Shown: positions 17,937 to 27,820 of the stretch, piece by piece
How the letters are laid out: each line of letters starts with the position of its first letter
Position numbering within the stretch: the stretch's first letter is position 1
From: Halobacterium jilantaiense
Lineage (GTDB): Archaea > Halobacteriota > Halobacteria > Halobacteriales > Halobacteriaceae
DNA length: 64,000 nucleotides
Reading direction: 5' to 3'
Assembly: GCF_900110535.1 (NCBI RefSeq)
Contig: NZ_FOJA01000002.1
Coordinates: forward strand, 62,001 to 126,000
Made by a program: the position numbers and the translations under genes
The notes under the pieces: generated by a model
Told to the model about the DNA's origin: nothing
The model's input: only the letters and a program-made list of their open reading frames with translations
Databases searched by the model: none

Positions 17937-18581
17937 ATGTCTTCACTATTACCGTTGAAACCTGCTCCCGATACAGTTTCGGACCGTGAATTAGAGCCCA
18001 GACTCGTTGGATTTGAAGACGAATCTGCTGAACAGATTTTGTCAGCAGTCACCTCAACAACGGCACGCCGTATTCTTAATCAGCTATATCTAGAACCGAC
18101 CACCGTGTCGGATATTGCTACTGAACTTGACTCTTCAGTACAGAACGTCAGCTATCATCTCAACCGACTCCAAGACGCAGGTCTCGTAGAAGTCATCGAA
18201 ACGTGGTATTCCGAGCAGGGGCGTGAAATGGATGTATACGCTCCGACCAATAGTGCACTCGTCCTCTTTGCGGGAGCGGAGAGAATAACCCCGTCACTTA
18301 CGACCGCGTTGAGTCGTGTCTTCGGTGCAGTAGGTATTCTGGGAGTTGTCAGTGCAATCGTCCATACACGCTGGTCAGTGGTGACACCCTCACCGTCGCC
18401 CCGAGTTCCTGGACCGCCTGTACAGCAACCTGACCCAACCATGTGGGAGACGCTCGTTACGTTTGGAACTGGCCCCGGTGGGTTCGTTCTGGGGATCGGC
18501 ATCTTCCTGATCCTGTCACTCTTTGTGGTATGGTACTGGCGGACGTATCATCCTGCGCGGAGTCGCACCCAATCGATGTAA
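17937..18581 (+). CDS. Winged-helix regulator with C-terminal membrane helices
   Basis: A 214-residue protein. Residues ~30-105 form an ArsR-type winged helix (TTARRILNQLYLEPTTVSDI, then VSYHLNRLQDAGLVEV). Two hydrophobic segments follow: about 122-140, and 180-200 before a short basic tail, with a Pro/Ser-rich loop between them. This arrangement suggests a membrane-bound regulator that may sense the envelope. The next gene is a lipoprotein 71 bp downstream, perhaps its target or partner. Confidence 0.8.
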   Translation: MSSLLPLKPAPDTVSDRELEPRLVGFEDESAEQILSAVTSTTARRILNQLYLEPTTVSDIATELDSSVQNVSYHLNRLQDAGLVEVIETWYSEQGREMDVYAPTNSALVLFAGAERITPSLTTALSRVFGAVGILGVVSAIVHTRWSVVTPSPSPRVPGPPVQQPDPTMWETLVTFGTGPGGFVLGIGIFLILSLFVVWYWRTYHPARSRTQSM

Positions 18582-18652
18582 GCGGTTTTCGGGACTGAAA
18601 GACATCTTTGAATCTGAGATAGGGCAATGCTTGACCCCTCCAATGATAGCAT

Positions 18653-19618
18653 ATGAAACGGAGAACGTTTCTAGCAAGTGCTGGAATTGGTCTCACAACT
18701 GCAGCAGCGGGCTGCACCTCTCAAGGAACTTCGAGTGGAGCGTCTGAGACGAACTCAGAAACAACAACTACCACTTCTGAGGGTTCGCAGACTGAGACTA
18801 CACGAACGTCTGAGTGGACACTGGTTGGAGCTGGTGATACCGCTGAGCGGACTATCGGGACTGAATCACTCGAAGAGCGTGGCCTCAGAACCCCTCACCA
18901 CGTCACGTTCGGGAACCCAACGGAAGAGCCACATCAAGGAAATATTACGGTTTCGAAGGCTGGCGAGACCGTGTTTGAGGAATCCGTGGAGCTCGAAGCG
19001 AACGCGAGCATCGTTGCGTCACTCACTGACCTCGACACGTATACCGCTCGTGTGGCGGTTCCCGAATTGAATGCGGCTGAAGAGATTACGATAGCTCCAA
19101 GCCAATTCTCCTGTAATGTGACTAGGACGACGGTCAGCATTCAGGACGACGACACACTCGACTCGATGGGTATCTCGACGCGTATGGCGTGTCCCGGTGT
19201 TGTCACCGAAACCGCTTCCGCTGATGGACTAGCGTCGCACACGGTTGGTGACAATCCCATTCCCGCAGATACAGGAAACTTTAGCCACTCGCTCAGACTT
19301 CGAAACCCGTCGGACAAGACGTGGACGACCCGAATTCTCGTGGAGGAAGAATCGGTAGCACAGTTTGATGGAATCTACACGGTCGAACCTGAAGGGACAG
19401 TACTAATCACCCTCAGTGAAAGTGGAACATACTCCTTATCGATGAGTGTACTCGAAACAGAGGCGATGGAAACTGAACAAGTTCTGCCCGAGAACTTCGA
19501 CTGTAACGAATCCTCGACGCGGGCAGAGATTAACGCTGCGGGAGAACTCACGGCGAACACTGTTTCGACGCTTATGGCTTGTGACATCGAGACAAATTCG
19601 ACGAACGAATCCTCTTAG
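18653..19618 (+). CDS. Tat-exported lipoprotein, unknown function
   Basis: A 321-residue protein. The leader MKRRTFLASAG is of twin-arginine type, followed by a lipobox AAGC at about residue 20 and a long Ser/Thr/Glu linker to residue 50. The mature part has two repeated beta modules (residues ~55-185 and ~195-310), each ending in a Cys-containing segment (RMACPG and LMACDI, plus FSCNV and FDCNES), which hints at two disulfide-linked domains. Function unknown. Confidence 0.75.
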   Translation: MKRRTFLASAGIGLTTAAAGCTSQGTSSGASETNSETTTTTSEGSQTETTRTSEWTLVGAGDTAERTIGTESLEERGLRTPHHVTFGNPTEEPHQGNITVSKAGETVFEESVELEANASIVASLTDLDTYTARVAVPELNAAEEITIAPSQFSCNVTRTTVSIQDDDTLDSMGISTRMACPGVVTETASADGLASHTVGDNPIPADTGNFSHSLRLRNPSDKTWTTRILVEEESVAQFDGIYTVEPEGTVLITLSESGTYSLSMSVLETEAMETEQVLPENFDCNESSTRAEINAAGELTANTVSTLMACDIETNSTNESS

Positions 19619-19717
19619 TGAACCGCCTCGGGGTCAAGCCCCGAAGCACTCGGCCTGCTCCGCGCCCAACCGTAGCTGCTATTTTCCAACATAGAGTTAT
19701 ATTCGCATCTGTACTGA

Positions 19718-19978
19718 GCGGGCGTTTCACTCCTACCACTGAATAAAGAAACCGTATGGCAACTACTGCTATACGTAGTCACTGAACCGGTCTGGGGCGC
19801 CAGTGTACTCGGCCCAGCAGCGCTTTTAGCAGGGCTTCCCACGTTGGTTGGGGATCCCCTCATCAAGATCAGCTTGCTCGCCGCAGAGATCACACTCGGC
19901 GCTATGGCCGTGCATCCACCGGTCCGTCGACAGACCTTGCGTTTCGATATAGAGCTCATGAAGCACTCCTGGTATTAG
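19718..19978 (+). pseudogene. Hydrophobic ORF remnant without a usable start
   Basis: An 86-codon frame beginning right after a TGA and ending in TAG. It reads like membrane-protein coding sequence (VWQLLLYVVTEPVWGASVLG), but has no ATG, GTG or TTG before its middle. Probably the 3' part of a lost gene. The whole interval 19619-20593 holds only this and the remnant at 19985-20405. Confidence 0.35.
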
Positions 19979-19984
19979 CCCCAC

Positions 19985-20405
19985 CAGTATCTTCTCTCGG
20001 TCTGCCTCGTTTTTCCACTCGGGTGTATATAGGTCAACACCCAGTCCTGGCCTTCCTCACCGTCGCCGGCTGGCCCAGCGAGATAGTCTGTGCTAACTCG
20101 TCAGGGATGTAGTGCCATTCATTGTCCGCGAATCACAGATAATGGCCGTCTGGCCGTGAGTTATCGGGGTCGACGTCGCCGAAAAACCGGTTCGGGTTCG
20201 TGATTGGCTCCGGGAACCAGACAATCGCGTCGGCGCGCCGTTCATCAAGAAGGCTCGGCTCCTTCGACACATCGACGACGGATTCGAGGCCGAGGTCAGC
20301 GACGTCGAAGTCCACGAATCGCGTGCGGAGTCCAGAGACAGTGAGTGATTCCAGGCGTCGGTGCCGGTCGCTTTCACCGATGAAAATTATAGGTAACAGC
20401 CGGTG
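19985..20405 (-). pseudogene. Broken hypothetical gene
   Basis: On the minus strand one frame reads TVSGLRTRFVDFDVADLGLE and AIVWFPEPITNPNRFFGDVD down to GHYL. It is then interrupted by TGA (near 20138), continues FADNEWHYIPDELAQTISLG, and shifts frame once more. The text has clear coding character but I do not recognise the family. The gene is dead. Confidence 0.45.
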
Positions 20406-20593
20406 TCAGACTATGCTATGATTTCTTACCATTCCCCTAGCGTTCATCCTATACATAACGGTCGAAGTTGGCAGGGTCGGCTTCCCTCACCATCGAATAA
20501 TCTGTGAGGACTCTCTTTTCTCTGAGTCAGTGGAACCACTACCCAATAGCGGATGACTTACACAGGACAGTTTCCGAGATATGAGTAGAACAA

Positions 20594-21760
20594 ATGAAAT
20601 GGATACGGACACTTTGGAACACACCGGCAGTAGCAGTGATCTTTGCAAGCACGCTCGTCGCTGTCATGGGCGTCTCACTCATCAGCCCTGCACTCCCAGC
20701 GGTGCAGGATGCGTGGAATATCTCTGAGTCCCAGGCCAGTCTCTTGCTATCCGCGTTCACGCTTCCCGGGATATTTCTCACACTTCCCATCGGACTGCTG
20801 GCCGACCGAATCGGTCGGAAACCGGTTTTAATCCCGGCACTCAGCGTCTTCGGACTCAGTGGGGGCGCCATTATCGTCGTTTCCGATTTTACGCTGATTC
20901 TCGTTCTTCGAGCGATCCAGGGTGCGGCGAGTAGTGCGGTCGTGATGCTCACGGTCACACTTCTTGGCGATCTCTTCACCGGTGAACAGCGACGCGTGTT
21001 GATCGGAACTAATGCGGCGATTCTCGCGGTTGGTGCCGCCGGCTATCCGCTGCTCGGTGGAGCACTTGCAACACTCGCTTGGTGGGCTCCATTCGTATGC
21101 TTCCTCCTCGCCCTGCTGGTTGCGATCCCCGGGATAACTCTGCTGGAAGAGCCAAATCGGGACGGAATCAATTCGAATTCAAGCATTCGCGAGTTCCTTA
21201 CTGGACCAACTTCGATGACTCCCTTCGTTGTTCTTTATCTCGCGATCTTCGGGATATTCGTCATCCTCTACGGCGCACAGCTCACTGCTGTTCCGTTCCT
21301 GCTCGCCAACGAATATCAGCTCTCATCGGCAGGTATCGGCCTTCTCGTGGGATTGCCTGCGGTTACGATGGGAATGACCGCATTGCAGGGTGATCGAGTG
21401 CTTCAAGTATTCACGAGTTTCCAATCAATCGCACTCGGGTTCGTGAGTTACGGGATCGGACTCGCCGTTGTAGCCATTACAGACTCTATCTATGTGGTTG
21501 CTGGAGCACTCCTCCTGTTCGGTCTCGGCCAGGGGCTCGCAGAGCCGATTACGGATACGGCACTTAACGAGCGTGCACCGGACGAATTTCGGGGGAGTAT
21601 CATGAGTATTCGGACGAGTGTTCTTAGACTCGGTACGACCATCGGCCCGCCGCTCAGTGTTGGGGCTGCATCGGTGATCGGCTATCGACGGACGCTGTTG
21701 ATTTCGGGCTCTGGTGCCCTCATCATCGGTGCAAGTTGGTTTATGACAAGACGTTTCTGA
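20594..21760 (+). CDS. Major facilitator superfamily transporter
   Basis: A 388-residue protein with twelve predicted membrane helices. The MFS motif A appears as GLLADRIGRKPV in the loop after helix 2 (near residue 67). It resembles drug or sugar efflux members, but the substrate is unknown. Its TGA stop is also the first three bases of the inverted end of the IS-derived element at 21758, so the C-terminus may have been trimmed slightly by that insertion. No regulator is adjacent. Confidence 0.9.
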   Translation: MKWIRTLWNTPAVAVIFASTLVAVMGVSLISPALPAVQDAWNISESQASLLLSAFTLPGIFLTLPIGLLADRIGRKPVLIPALSVFGLSGGAIIVVSDFTLILVLRAIQGAASSAVVMLTVTLLGDLFTGEQRRVLIGTNAAILAVGAAGYPLLGGALATLAWWAPFVCFLLALLVAIPGITLLEEPNRDGINSNSSIREFLTGPTSMTPFVVLYLAIFGIFVILYGAQLTAVPFLLANEYQLSSAGIGLLVGLPAVTMGMTALQGDRVLQVFTSFQSIALGFVSYGIGLAVVAITDSIYVVAGALLLFGLGQGLAEPITDTALNERAPDEFRGSIMSIRTSVLRLGTTIGPPLSVGAASVIGYRRTLLISGSGALIIGASWFMTRRF

Positions 21761-22244
21761 CATCCTCCCACGGTCACAGATCGTGCCCACGGTGGAGTGG
21801 TTCCCAACTCGATGCACCGCGCGGTTGGGTTGTGGGCCGTGCCAGTACGGCCCCCGACCGAGATAGCGAGCTTCATCTACCGCCCCGCTGGCGTGCATAT
21901 CCTTACCTCGGACTCGGTATCACACCCAGACCTGTCGACAGAACCAGCATAGATGTTTCGGCCAGTATCGGATTCACCCCACGACTCAAGTCGTGGGCTT
22001 TCTCCTCGAACCACTGTAATGAGACGGTATCGGGAGTTCCACCCAGTCGTTCGACGGTACCCCATCGAATCGTCCGCTGCGGATACCGTCAGAAAACAAC
22101 CAAGATACGCCCGAATCCAGCAAGGATAGGGATAACGGGGGCGTGGCACGCCCTGTATCACGACGAGATACAAACCCAAGGTTCCCAACGCAACAAGGGC
22201 TACCCTTGTGGAAAGCCGCGCCGTTTACCGCGGGGAGGATGTCA
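21758..22244. mobile_element. 487-bp IS200/IS605-derived element with inverted ends
   Basis: The ends are a perfect 12-bp inverted repeat, TGACATCCTCCC (21758-21769) and GGGAGGATGTCA (22233-22244). Both match the right end of haloarchaeal TnpB-type elements. Inside are two hairpin regions: CCACGACT-CA-AGTCGTGG at about 21988, and a GC hairpin at 22215-22235. No transposase frame survives. It looks like two right ends in opposite orientation, forming a MITE-like unit with room for guide-type RNAs. The unit stands between the MFS gene and the broken pgs locus. Confidence 0.55.
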
Positions 22245-22320
22245 CCCGCTTCGGACTTCATCGTCGTCTACGGCCGCCGGCGTTGGCAACATCTTTGATA
22301 GCACGGCGACAGTATGAGGC

Positions 22321-23616
22321 ATGGAATTTGGGATTTCCCGTCGGCGCGTCCTCAAGTCGGCGGGAGCTGGTGGGCTGGCCTGTCTGGCTGGCTGCGGGTC
22401 GCCAGGGCCAGAGGGGGAAGAGAACACGTTCGTTCGTGGGAGGGTCACCGATCTGAGTGGGAACCCGATTGAGGATGCACGAGTGGAGGTGGTGAGGATG
22501 CCGGACCACACTGGCGAGGAGCGACGAAGCGACGGGAACGGAAAGTTCGAACTGCCAGTTGAGCGGTCTGCGTGGCTCCGGACATCCCACTCTGAGTATC
22601 TCACTCGCGTACGGGCAATCGCCTCCAGGGGCCGAAGCAGTCATCCGCCTCACGCAAGACACTGAATCGGTGGTGACTCTCGGGTTCGGGGGGGACGTCA
22701 TCCCGATCGACCGACCGGGCCCATACACGACACTGTACGAGAACATCAACGTCCTCCGGGAGTTCATTCCCGTCTTCGAGTCGTACTCACCAGAGAATGT
22801 CACTATCTTCGAGAATCAAGGCATCACCGAATACACGACACGTCTGTTCAATCAACGGTTTGTAAAGCCACACGTCGTTGTTATCGCAAATATTCGGCAG
22901 AACCACCAAGATACGCTCGGGAAGACTCGTCGAGAATCGCTCGTGCGTTCGCTCGGACGATTCCACGCGGAACACATGTTGTGAGTGGAGAGTTCCATCC
23001 AGTTCTCCACGAGTACTTAGCCGAGGAAATTGAGCAGGCTGGCGGGACACTGACGCAAGTCACGATTCCGGAAGATCAGCGCGGCCGGCTTGGGGCCGAA
23101 ACGGTGTATGCGGTAAACGACGTTCTTCGGTATCTGAATATGGATCCCGTCCCTGAGGAGCAGCTCAACGAGTACCTGAACGCAATTCAACCTCGCTGGA
23201 GTCGTGTGTCCGGTGGGCAGGTGTTCAACGGCGCGGAAATCAATGATATCGAGAGTACGGAAGCAATTCGGCGTGCGTTAGCCGGTGATAGGTACATTTT
23301 GCCGTTCGTGTATCTTCGAGCCGACCGGCGAAGCCGCACTGCGTCGTTCGCATCGTACCTCAACACGCTCGCGGACCGGGACCTAATCACCGAAGCACGT
23401 GCCGGTGGTGCGTTCACCGACGTGTTCGCCTCTTGGGTTGATGTGCCCGTGACTACACACGACCGCAGCGAAGATGCGGGGGCGGTCCTCGACGAGATGC
23501 TTGCGGGGGAGTACCCGGTGATGCTGATGGGGAACACTGTCGACGAATTCATGCGTGATATGAACGAAGAGATCGTTGACCGGGCCCAACAGATGGCAAT
23601 CGGTGAAGCAGACTAA
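22321..23616 (+). pseudogene. Broken fusion of poly-gamma-glutamate genes (pgsA/capA start, pgsB/capB end)
   Basis: The first part has a lipoprotein leader (RRRVLKSAG, lipobox LAGC), then a carboxypeptidase-regulatory-like domain (VTDLSGNPIEDARVE). After a frameshift near 22622 comes VTLGFGGDV, the start of a CapA/PgsA phosphoesterase domain. At about 22700 the text switches abruptly to the ligase CapB/PgsB (PIDRPGPYTTLYENINVLRE, then NVTIFENQGITEYTTR and IANIRQNHQDTLGKTRR). A last frameshift near 22980 puts the remaining ~210 residues in another frame. A deletion joining pgsA to pgsB explains this. No functional polymer synthesis is expected. Confidence 0.7.
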
Positions 23617-23937
23617 CTGACTGTCTTCCCGTAGTCCCACTGTGCCACGAGATGGGACTCCACCCGGTACTTGAGTCGGGTTCTTGGAAGAGCGTACGGT
23701 GAGCGTCAAGCATCAGCCAGATATTCAGACGGTAGGAGATGGGGCGCGTAGGGTCGAAGATATCTGAGCGATCTCGTTTAGCAACACGGTGAGCCAGGTG
23801 TGAATGGCCTGTTTCAGAGTACGTCGGTGAAGACGATGAGGGTACTGATGATTTGTGGCATCTCCAGATAGAACCGGTTCTGGTCACATCTACCTTACCA
23901 GTGAACCTAGTAGACGTGGTCTGTGTTGAACTGAATG
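23617..23937. other. Intergenic region, no recognised gene
   Basis: A minus-strand frame runs through here but has no recognisable motif. This position could once have held a pgsC-like gene, but I see no hydrophobic segments to support that. Confidence 0.4.
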
Positions 23938-26280
23938 TCAATCAATGAGTGGCACACTAATCGTAACGATGCTCCCCTGTGGGTCGGCGTCCCTGATGTC
24001 GATGGTTCCGCCGAGTTCAGTCACGACCCAGTTGACAAGCCACAACCCAAGCCCGTTCCCGTGAAGCAACGGCGTCTCTTCGCCCTCGCGTAAGACTGCT
24101 CGTTCCTGTTCGGGGATTCCTGGTCCGTTATCTCGAATCGTCACCGTTCCCCGCGGAGTGGCTTCACGACCCGTCGTTGCCACGGTCACCGCCACCGCGG
24201 CGTCCTCTGCATCGTTGTGCTTGAATCCGTTCGTAGTAAGTTCTCGAATCGCTCTCTCCAGGTCCCCTTCGACTTTGAGGGAGGTGTCTGGGATTGTCGT
24301 CGTAATAACACTATCCGGTGCGGTGGCGTCGGCCACCGCGTCCTGAACGACCGCATCGAGGGTGCGCATTGTTCGCTCCCCAGAGTCCTCAGTGAACGTC
24401 CTCTCGATACGCCGTGCCTGCCGGCTTATCTGGAGGAGGTCGTCGACTGCCTGAGAGATCTGTTCGAGTGCGGACCGCGGTCCACTCGTTCCCGAGTCTG
24501 CGAGCAGGTCAGCGTACCCCTCGATGACATTCAGTCGATTCCGCACGTTGTGCCGGAGGACACGGTACAATACTTGGAGTTGTTGCTGGCGTCGGCGTTT
24601 GTCCGTAATCTCGGCGTTGATCGCGACCAGGTAATCGATGCTGTCGGTTCCCATTTTGACGGGGGCAATCGTCTGATCGACGTGCTGGCGTCGCCCGCTC
24701 TTGTGGCGGTTGATAATTTCGCTCCGCCACGTTTCCCCAGACAGCACCGTCTGCCAGAGGTCGCGGTAGAACTCCTGGTCGTGTGCTCCCGATTCCAGAA
24801 TCCGTTGATTCCGGCCGAGCACTGCCTCTCTACTGTACCCCGTCATCTCGACGAACGCTGAGTTGACGTACTGGATCGTTCCGTCGGGGTCAGTGATATA
24901 AATCGCTTGACCGGCGTGTTCGACCGCGTGCTGGAATATCTGGGCGTCTTCTCTCGCTCGAATGTCCGCGATTGCGCGGCCGATTGTCTTCCCGAGATTG
25001 GCGAGGACGTCTCGTTCGTCACCGACGAACGCATCCTTGCGGTGAGTGTACAGGTTCAGGATGCTGAACACCTCGTCGTCGTAGTGAATCGGTATCGCAG
25101 CAGTCGATTTGACGCCAAACCTCGACAGGGATTCCCGCCATGGCTCCATCTCTGGGGCCGTGGAGACGTTCTGGACCGTGCAGACCGACGTGGTTTCGAG
25201 TGCCCGCCCAGAAGGCCCACGGCCTGTCGGTGTATCGTCGGTTGTTATCCCGGCATCGTCGAGGTAGTCTGCTGCATCGTCGCTCATGGCCCGTGGGACA
25301 ATGGTGTCGTCGTCTGATCGTTCACCGATCCAGGCGAACTGGTACGCACCTGACTCCGATAGGTTCCGGCAGACAGCCGTTTCGAGGTCGTCTCTGTTCG
25401 CTGCCTGCACGACTGCTCTCGTCGTCTCGTGGAGCGTTCGATTGATGCGGTTCAATTGTGCGGGGCGGTCCCGTTGACTCTCGATTCGACGAGCCCGCTC
25501 GGGGTGCTCCGTCACGTCACAGATGCTGAACACGACTCTCGAACCCGCTTGGCAATCTAAGGGGCTCGCTGAGGCCTCCACTTCGATTTCAGAGCCGTAG
25601 CCAGTCTTACAGACGAGCTCCACCGTCTGGCTCTTTCCCTCATCGATCACACGGTCGATGAAACACTCGTAGGCGTCCGCGTTCGTGGGATAGAGATCTT
25701 CCGCGGGAGACAGTGCTACGAGTTCTGACTCTGCGTACCCGAGGACGTCCGTTGCACGGGAGTTACAGTTGAGGACACTATCTTCCTCGGCGTCGATGAC
25801 GAGTATCGCGTCGTTGACCGCTTCGAAGACCGCGCTGTAGCGTGCCTCGGTACGCTCTAACGTGGTCGACCGATTCTCCGAGAGGCGTCGTCGCTCCATG
25901 AGATTCTCGAGGCGGTGTTCGAGCGTCGGTGGATCGACGGGGGCGGAGACTGTGTCATCAATAATCTCCCACACACTGTCGGTGAACGAGGGGTCATCCG
26001 TGGTGTAAACGAGGAGAATGGGGTAGAACTGTGAGTCCGCCTGATCTTTCCGGGACTGGAGCCAATCCTGATAACGTGCTACAGACGGCTCGTCGACGAC
26101 GACCAAGTCGGTTTCCGGAGGGGAAGCGGACGGCGAGAGTTCACGCGACGTAAACTCAGGTTGCTTCCGGAACCACGTCGCAAGCTGGCGGCAGTTTTCG
26201 TCGTTTTCGACCAAGAGCCCGACGAGGTCCGTATCACTGGCTGAGTTCGAGCCCACCGTGTGGATCTGGTCGTTGTCCAT
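23938..26280 (-). CDS. PAS/GAF sensor histidine kinase
   Basis: About 780 residues from the ATG at 26280 (an upstream in-frame start would overlap the next gene). Order: receiver-like N-terminal region without a clear phosphate site (~1-125), PAS (~145-265), GAF (~280-440, with AYQFAWIGERSDD), PAS (~455-580), then the dimerisation box VLRHNVRNRLNVIEGYA (~595) with the phosphate-accepting His, and an ATPase domain (N-box TTNGFKHND, DNGPGIP, GNGLGLWLVNW). Cytoplasmic, no membrane segment. GAF plus two PAS domains suggests redox, oxygen or light sensing. A HalX response regulator lies three genes upstream. Confidence 0.9.
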   Translation of the reverse strand: MDNDQIHTVGSNSASDTDLVGLLVENDENCRQLATWFRKQPEFTSRELSPSASPPETDLVVVDEPSVARYQDWLQSRKDQADSQFYPILLVYTTDDPSFTDSVWEIIDDTVSAPVDPPTLEHRLENLMERRRLSENRSTTLERTEARYSAVFEAVNDAILVIDAEEDSVLNCNSRATDVLGYAESELVALSPAEDLYPTNADAYECFIDRVIDEGKSQTVELVCKTGYGSEIEVEASASPLDCQAGSRVVFSICDVTEHPERARRIESQRDRPAQLNRINRTLHETTRAVVQAANRDDLETAVCRNLSESGAYQFAWIGERSDDDTIVPRAMSDDAADYLDDAGITTDDTPTGRGPSGRALETTSVCTVQNVSTAPEMEPWRESLSRFGVKSTAAIPIHYDDEVFSILNLYTHRKDAFVGDERDVLANLGKTIGRAIADIRAREDAQIFQHAVEHAGQAIYITDPDGTIQYVNSAFVEMTGYSREAVLGRNQRILESGAHDQEFYRDLWQTVLSGETWRSEIINRHKSGRRQHVDQTIAPVKMGTDSIDYLVAINAEITDKRRRQQQLQVLYRVLRHNVRNRLNVIEGYADLLADSGTSGPRSALEQISQAVDDLLQISRQARRIERTFTEDSGERTMRTLDAVVQDAVADATAPDSVITTTIPDTSLKVEGDLERAIRELTTNGFKHNDAEDAAVAVTVATTGREATPRGTVTIRDNGPGIPEQERAVLREGEETPLLHGNGLGLWLVNWVVTELGGTIDIRDADPQGSIVTISVPLID

Positions 26281-26281
26281 C

Positions 26282-26680
26282 TTATGGGCGGTCGGTCGTT
26301 GCCGGTGACTCGGAAGCGGTCTGCTTGAGGCTGACGTTCCACACCTCGAAACGCCCACCATCCGTCTCACTCTTCGTCATGGTAATGTTCTGAACATATG
26401 AGCTCGCGATGTACTCGACAATCGGCAACCAGAGACCAGTTCCATCTACGTGCGTACTATACCCTGACTCAAAGATGTCGGCGCGCGCTAAATAGGGGGT
26501 TCCTGCTTCATCGGCCGCGACGTAGAACTCGTCAGGGAGAATATCCGGTGTCACCCTCACTGGTGGGTTGTTATGCTCCCTGGCGTTCTGGTCAGGGTTC
26601 GTGAACAGCTCATTGAGTGTCCTCCGCATCGTCCGAATCGAGCAGAGAGCTTCGACTGTATCGATATTCGAGTAGCTTGC
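26282..26680 (-). pseudogene. Histidine kinase ATPase-domain remnant
   Basis: About 125 residues of a kinase C-terminus. TLNELFTN stands for the N-box, ADIFESGYSTHVDGTGLWLP for the G2 box, and VEYIASSY follows. The D-x-G-x-G motif is missing (AADEAGTPYLARADIF in its place) and there is no dimerisation domain, so it cannot be active. It lies between the intact kinase and the HalOD1 gene. Confidence 0.7.
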
Positions 26681-26714
26681 TCTTCGGCGGCGGTCGGTAA
26701 GCCGGTGGTGTCGT

Positions 26715-27110
26715 TCATGTACTCGCTGGAGTGTCTGGCTGGGTCTGAATCCATATCTCGCCGTCCCCGTGGACCGTTAAGAGGCAGCCACTGTACGGAA
26801 ACGTGACACAGCCCGACTCTCGGTCGAGGCCAGTTGATTCAACAGGGCCGAAAATCTGGTCCAATGCGTCGGAATCCACACGGTCGAAAAGTGGGGGTAG
26901 CTCGCTGATGTCAGCCTCTAGTATAGCCGCGACTGTAGTCACGAGCGTCGTACTGAGCGGCTCGTCTGCTTGCCAATCGTGGACTACAAGATAGGTCCCA
27001 GTCGTCGGGTTGGATTGGAGCGTAACGGTCCTTGAGCCGACCGATATCGTTGTTTCTGTCTCTAACAACCCGAACTCTTCATTACTGTCGGCTAGTGTGT
27101 TCTTGCCCAT
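26715..27110 (-). CDS. HalOD1 output-domain protein
   Basis: A 131-residue protein. The second half (ISELPPLFDRVDSDALDQIF, then GCVTFPYSGCLLTVHGDGEI) fits HalOD1, a haloarchaeal domain often paired with receiver or PAS proteins. I chose the ATG at 27110 because it follows the response regulator stop by 4 bp; the longer frame only reads through that gene. Probably co-transcribed with it and an output partner of the same pathway. Confidence 0.75.
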   Translation of the reverse strand: MGKNTLADSNEEFGLLETETTISVGSRTVTLQSNPTTGTYLVVHDWQADEPLSTTLVTTVAAILEADISELPPLFDRVDSDALDQIFGPVESTGLDRESGCVTFPYSGCLLTVHGDGEIWIQTQPDTPAST

Positions 27111-27114
27111 GTGG

Positions 27115-27711
27115 TTAATCACCTCGCTGCCGGTTCCCAAGGCAGCGAAGGATTCCGCGGAAGTCCTCATAATCGAAGCCCTCGTTCGTCTCTGCCAATG
27201 CCGCCTTGAGGTCAGAGATCTCAGATTCGAGTCGCGCGTATTCTTCGCTCTCTGAGCGTTCGACTTCGCTGAGCTCTGACTGTAGGATCGACCGCTTCCT
27301 GACGAGTGCATACAGGTCCTGGACCCGTTCCTCGTAGTCTCTCTGCTTCTCGAGTCGCTGAACTGCGTCAAGGAGACTGTCTTTGTCGATTGGCTTGAGA
27401 AAGTAGTCGTCGAAGGGCATGTCGACGATGTCGACGTCAGGATTGACTGCGGTTACCATCACCCGGCGACATTGCGGGTAATCCTGGGCAATCCAGTCCA
27501 AGACTTCGTCACCGGATTCTTCCGGGAGTCGTCGGTCGAGGAGCGCGACGTCGACATCCTCGTCGAACTTTTCGTATGCTTCCGCTGCCGTGTATGCGGT
27601 TCGGACGTCGTACGCTTCAGAAAGCCAGACCGTGTACAAGTCGGCAAGCCCTTCATCATCCTCGAGAACGAGCACTACTGTTTGCTTCGGGGGATCCGAA
27701 GGTGGGGACAT
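27115..27711 (-). CDS. HalX-type response regulator
   Basis: A 198-residue protein. The receiver domain (residues ~10-125) has the acidic pair ED-D at 17-19, the phosphate-accepting Asp59 in LLDRRLP, Thr in VMVTAV, and Lys in FLKPI. The C-terminal ~65 residues form a charged coiled coil of the HalX type (RSILQSELSEVERSES). There is no DNA-binding domain, so the output is likely through partner proteins such as the adjacent HalOD1 protein. The nearby kinases are candidate partners. Confidence 0.9.
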   Translation of the reverse strand: MSPPSDPPKQTVVLVLEDDEGLADLYTVWLSEAYDVRTAYTAAEAYEKFDEDVDVALLDRRLPEESGDEVLDWIAQDYPQCRRVMVTAVNPDVDIVDMPFDDYFLKPIDKDSLLDAVQRLEKQRDYEERVQDLYALVRKRSILQSELSEVERSESEEYARLESEISDLKAALAETNEGFDYEDFRGILRCLGNRQRGD

Positions 27712-27820
27712 GATAGGTATGCTCTCTCACTCAATACACCGACATAATATATTGGCTGATATATCCTTGGAGCGTTCTGGAAAGGGCTGATATATCCAGA
27801 TTTTTAAGTAGTATTTTATT

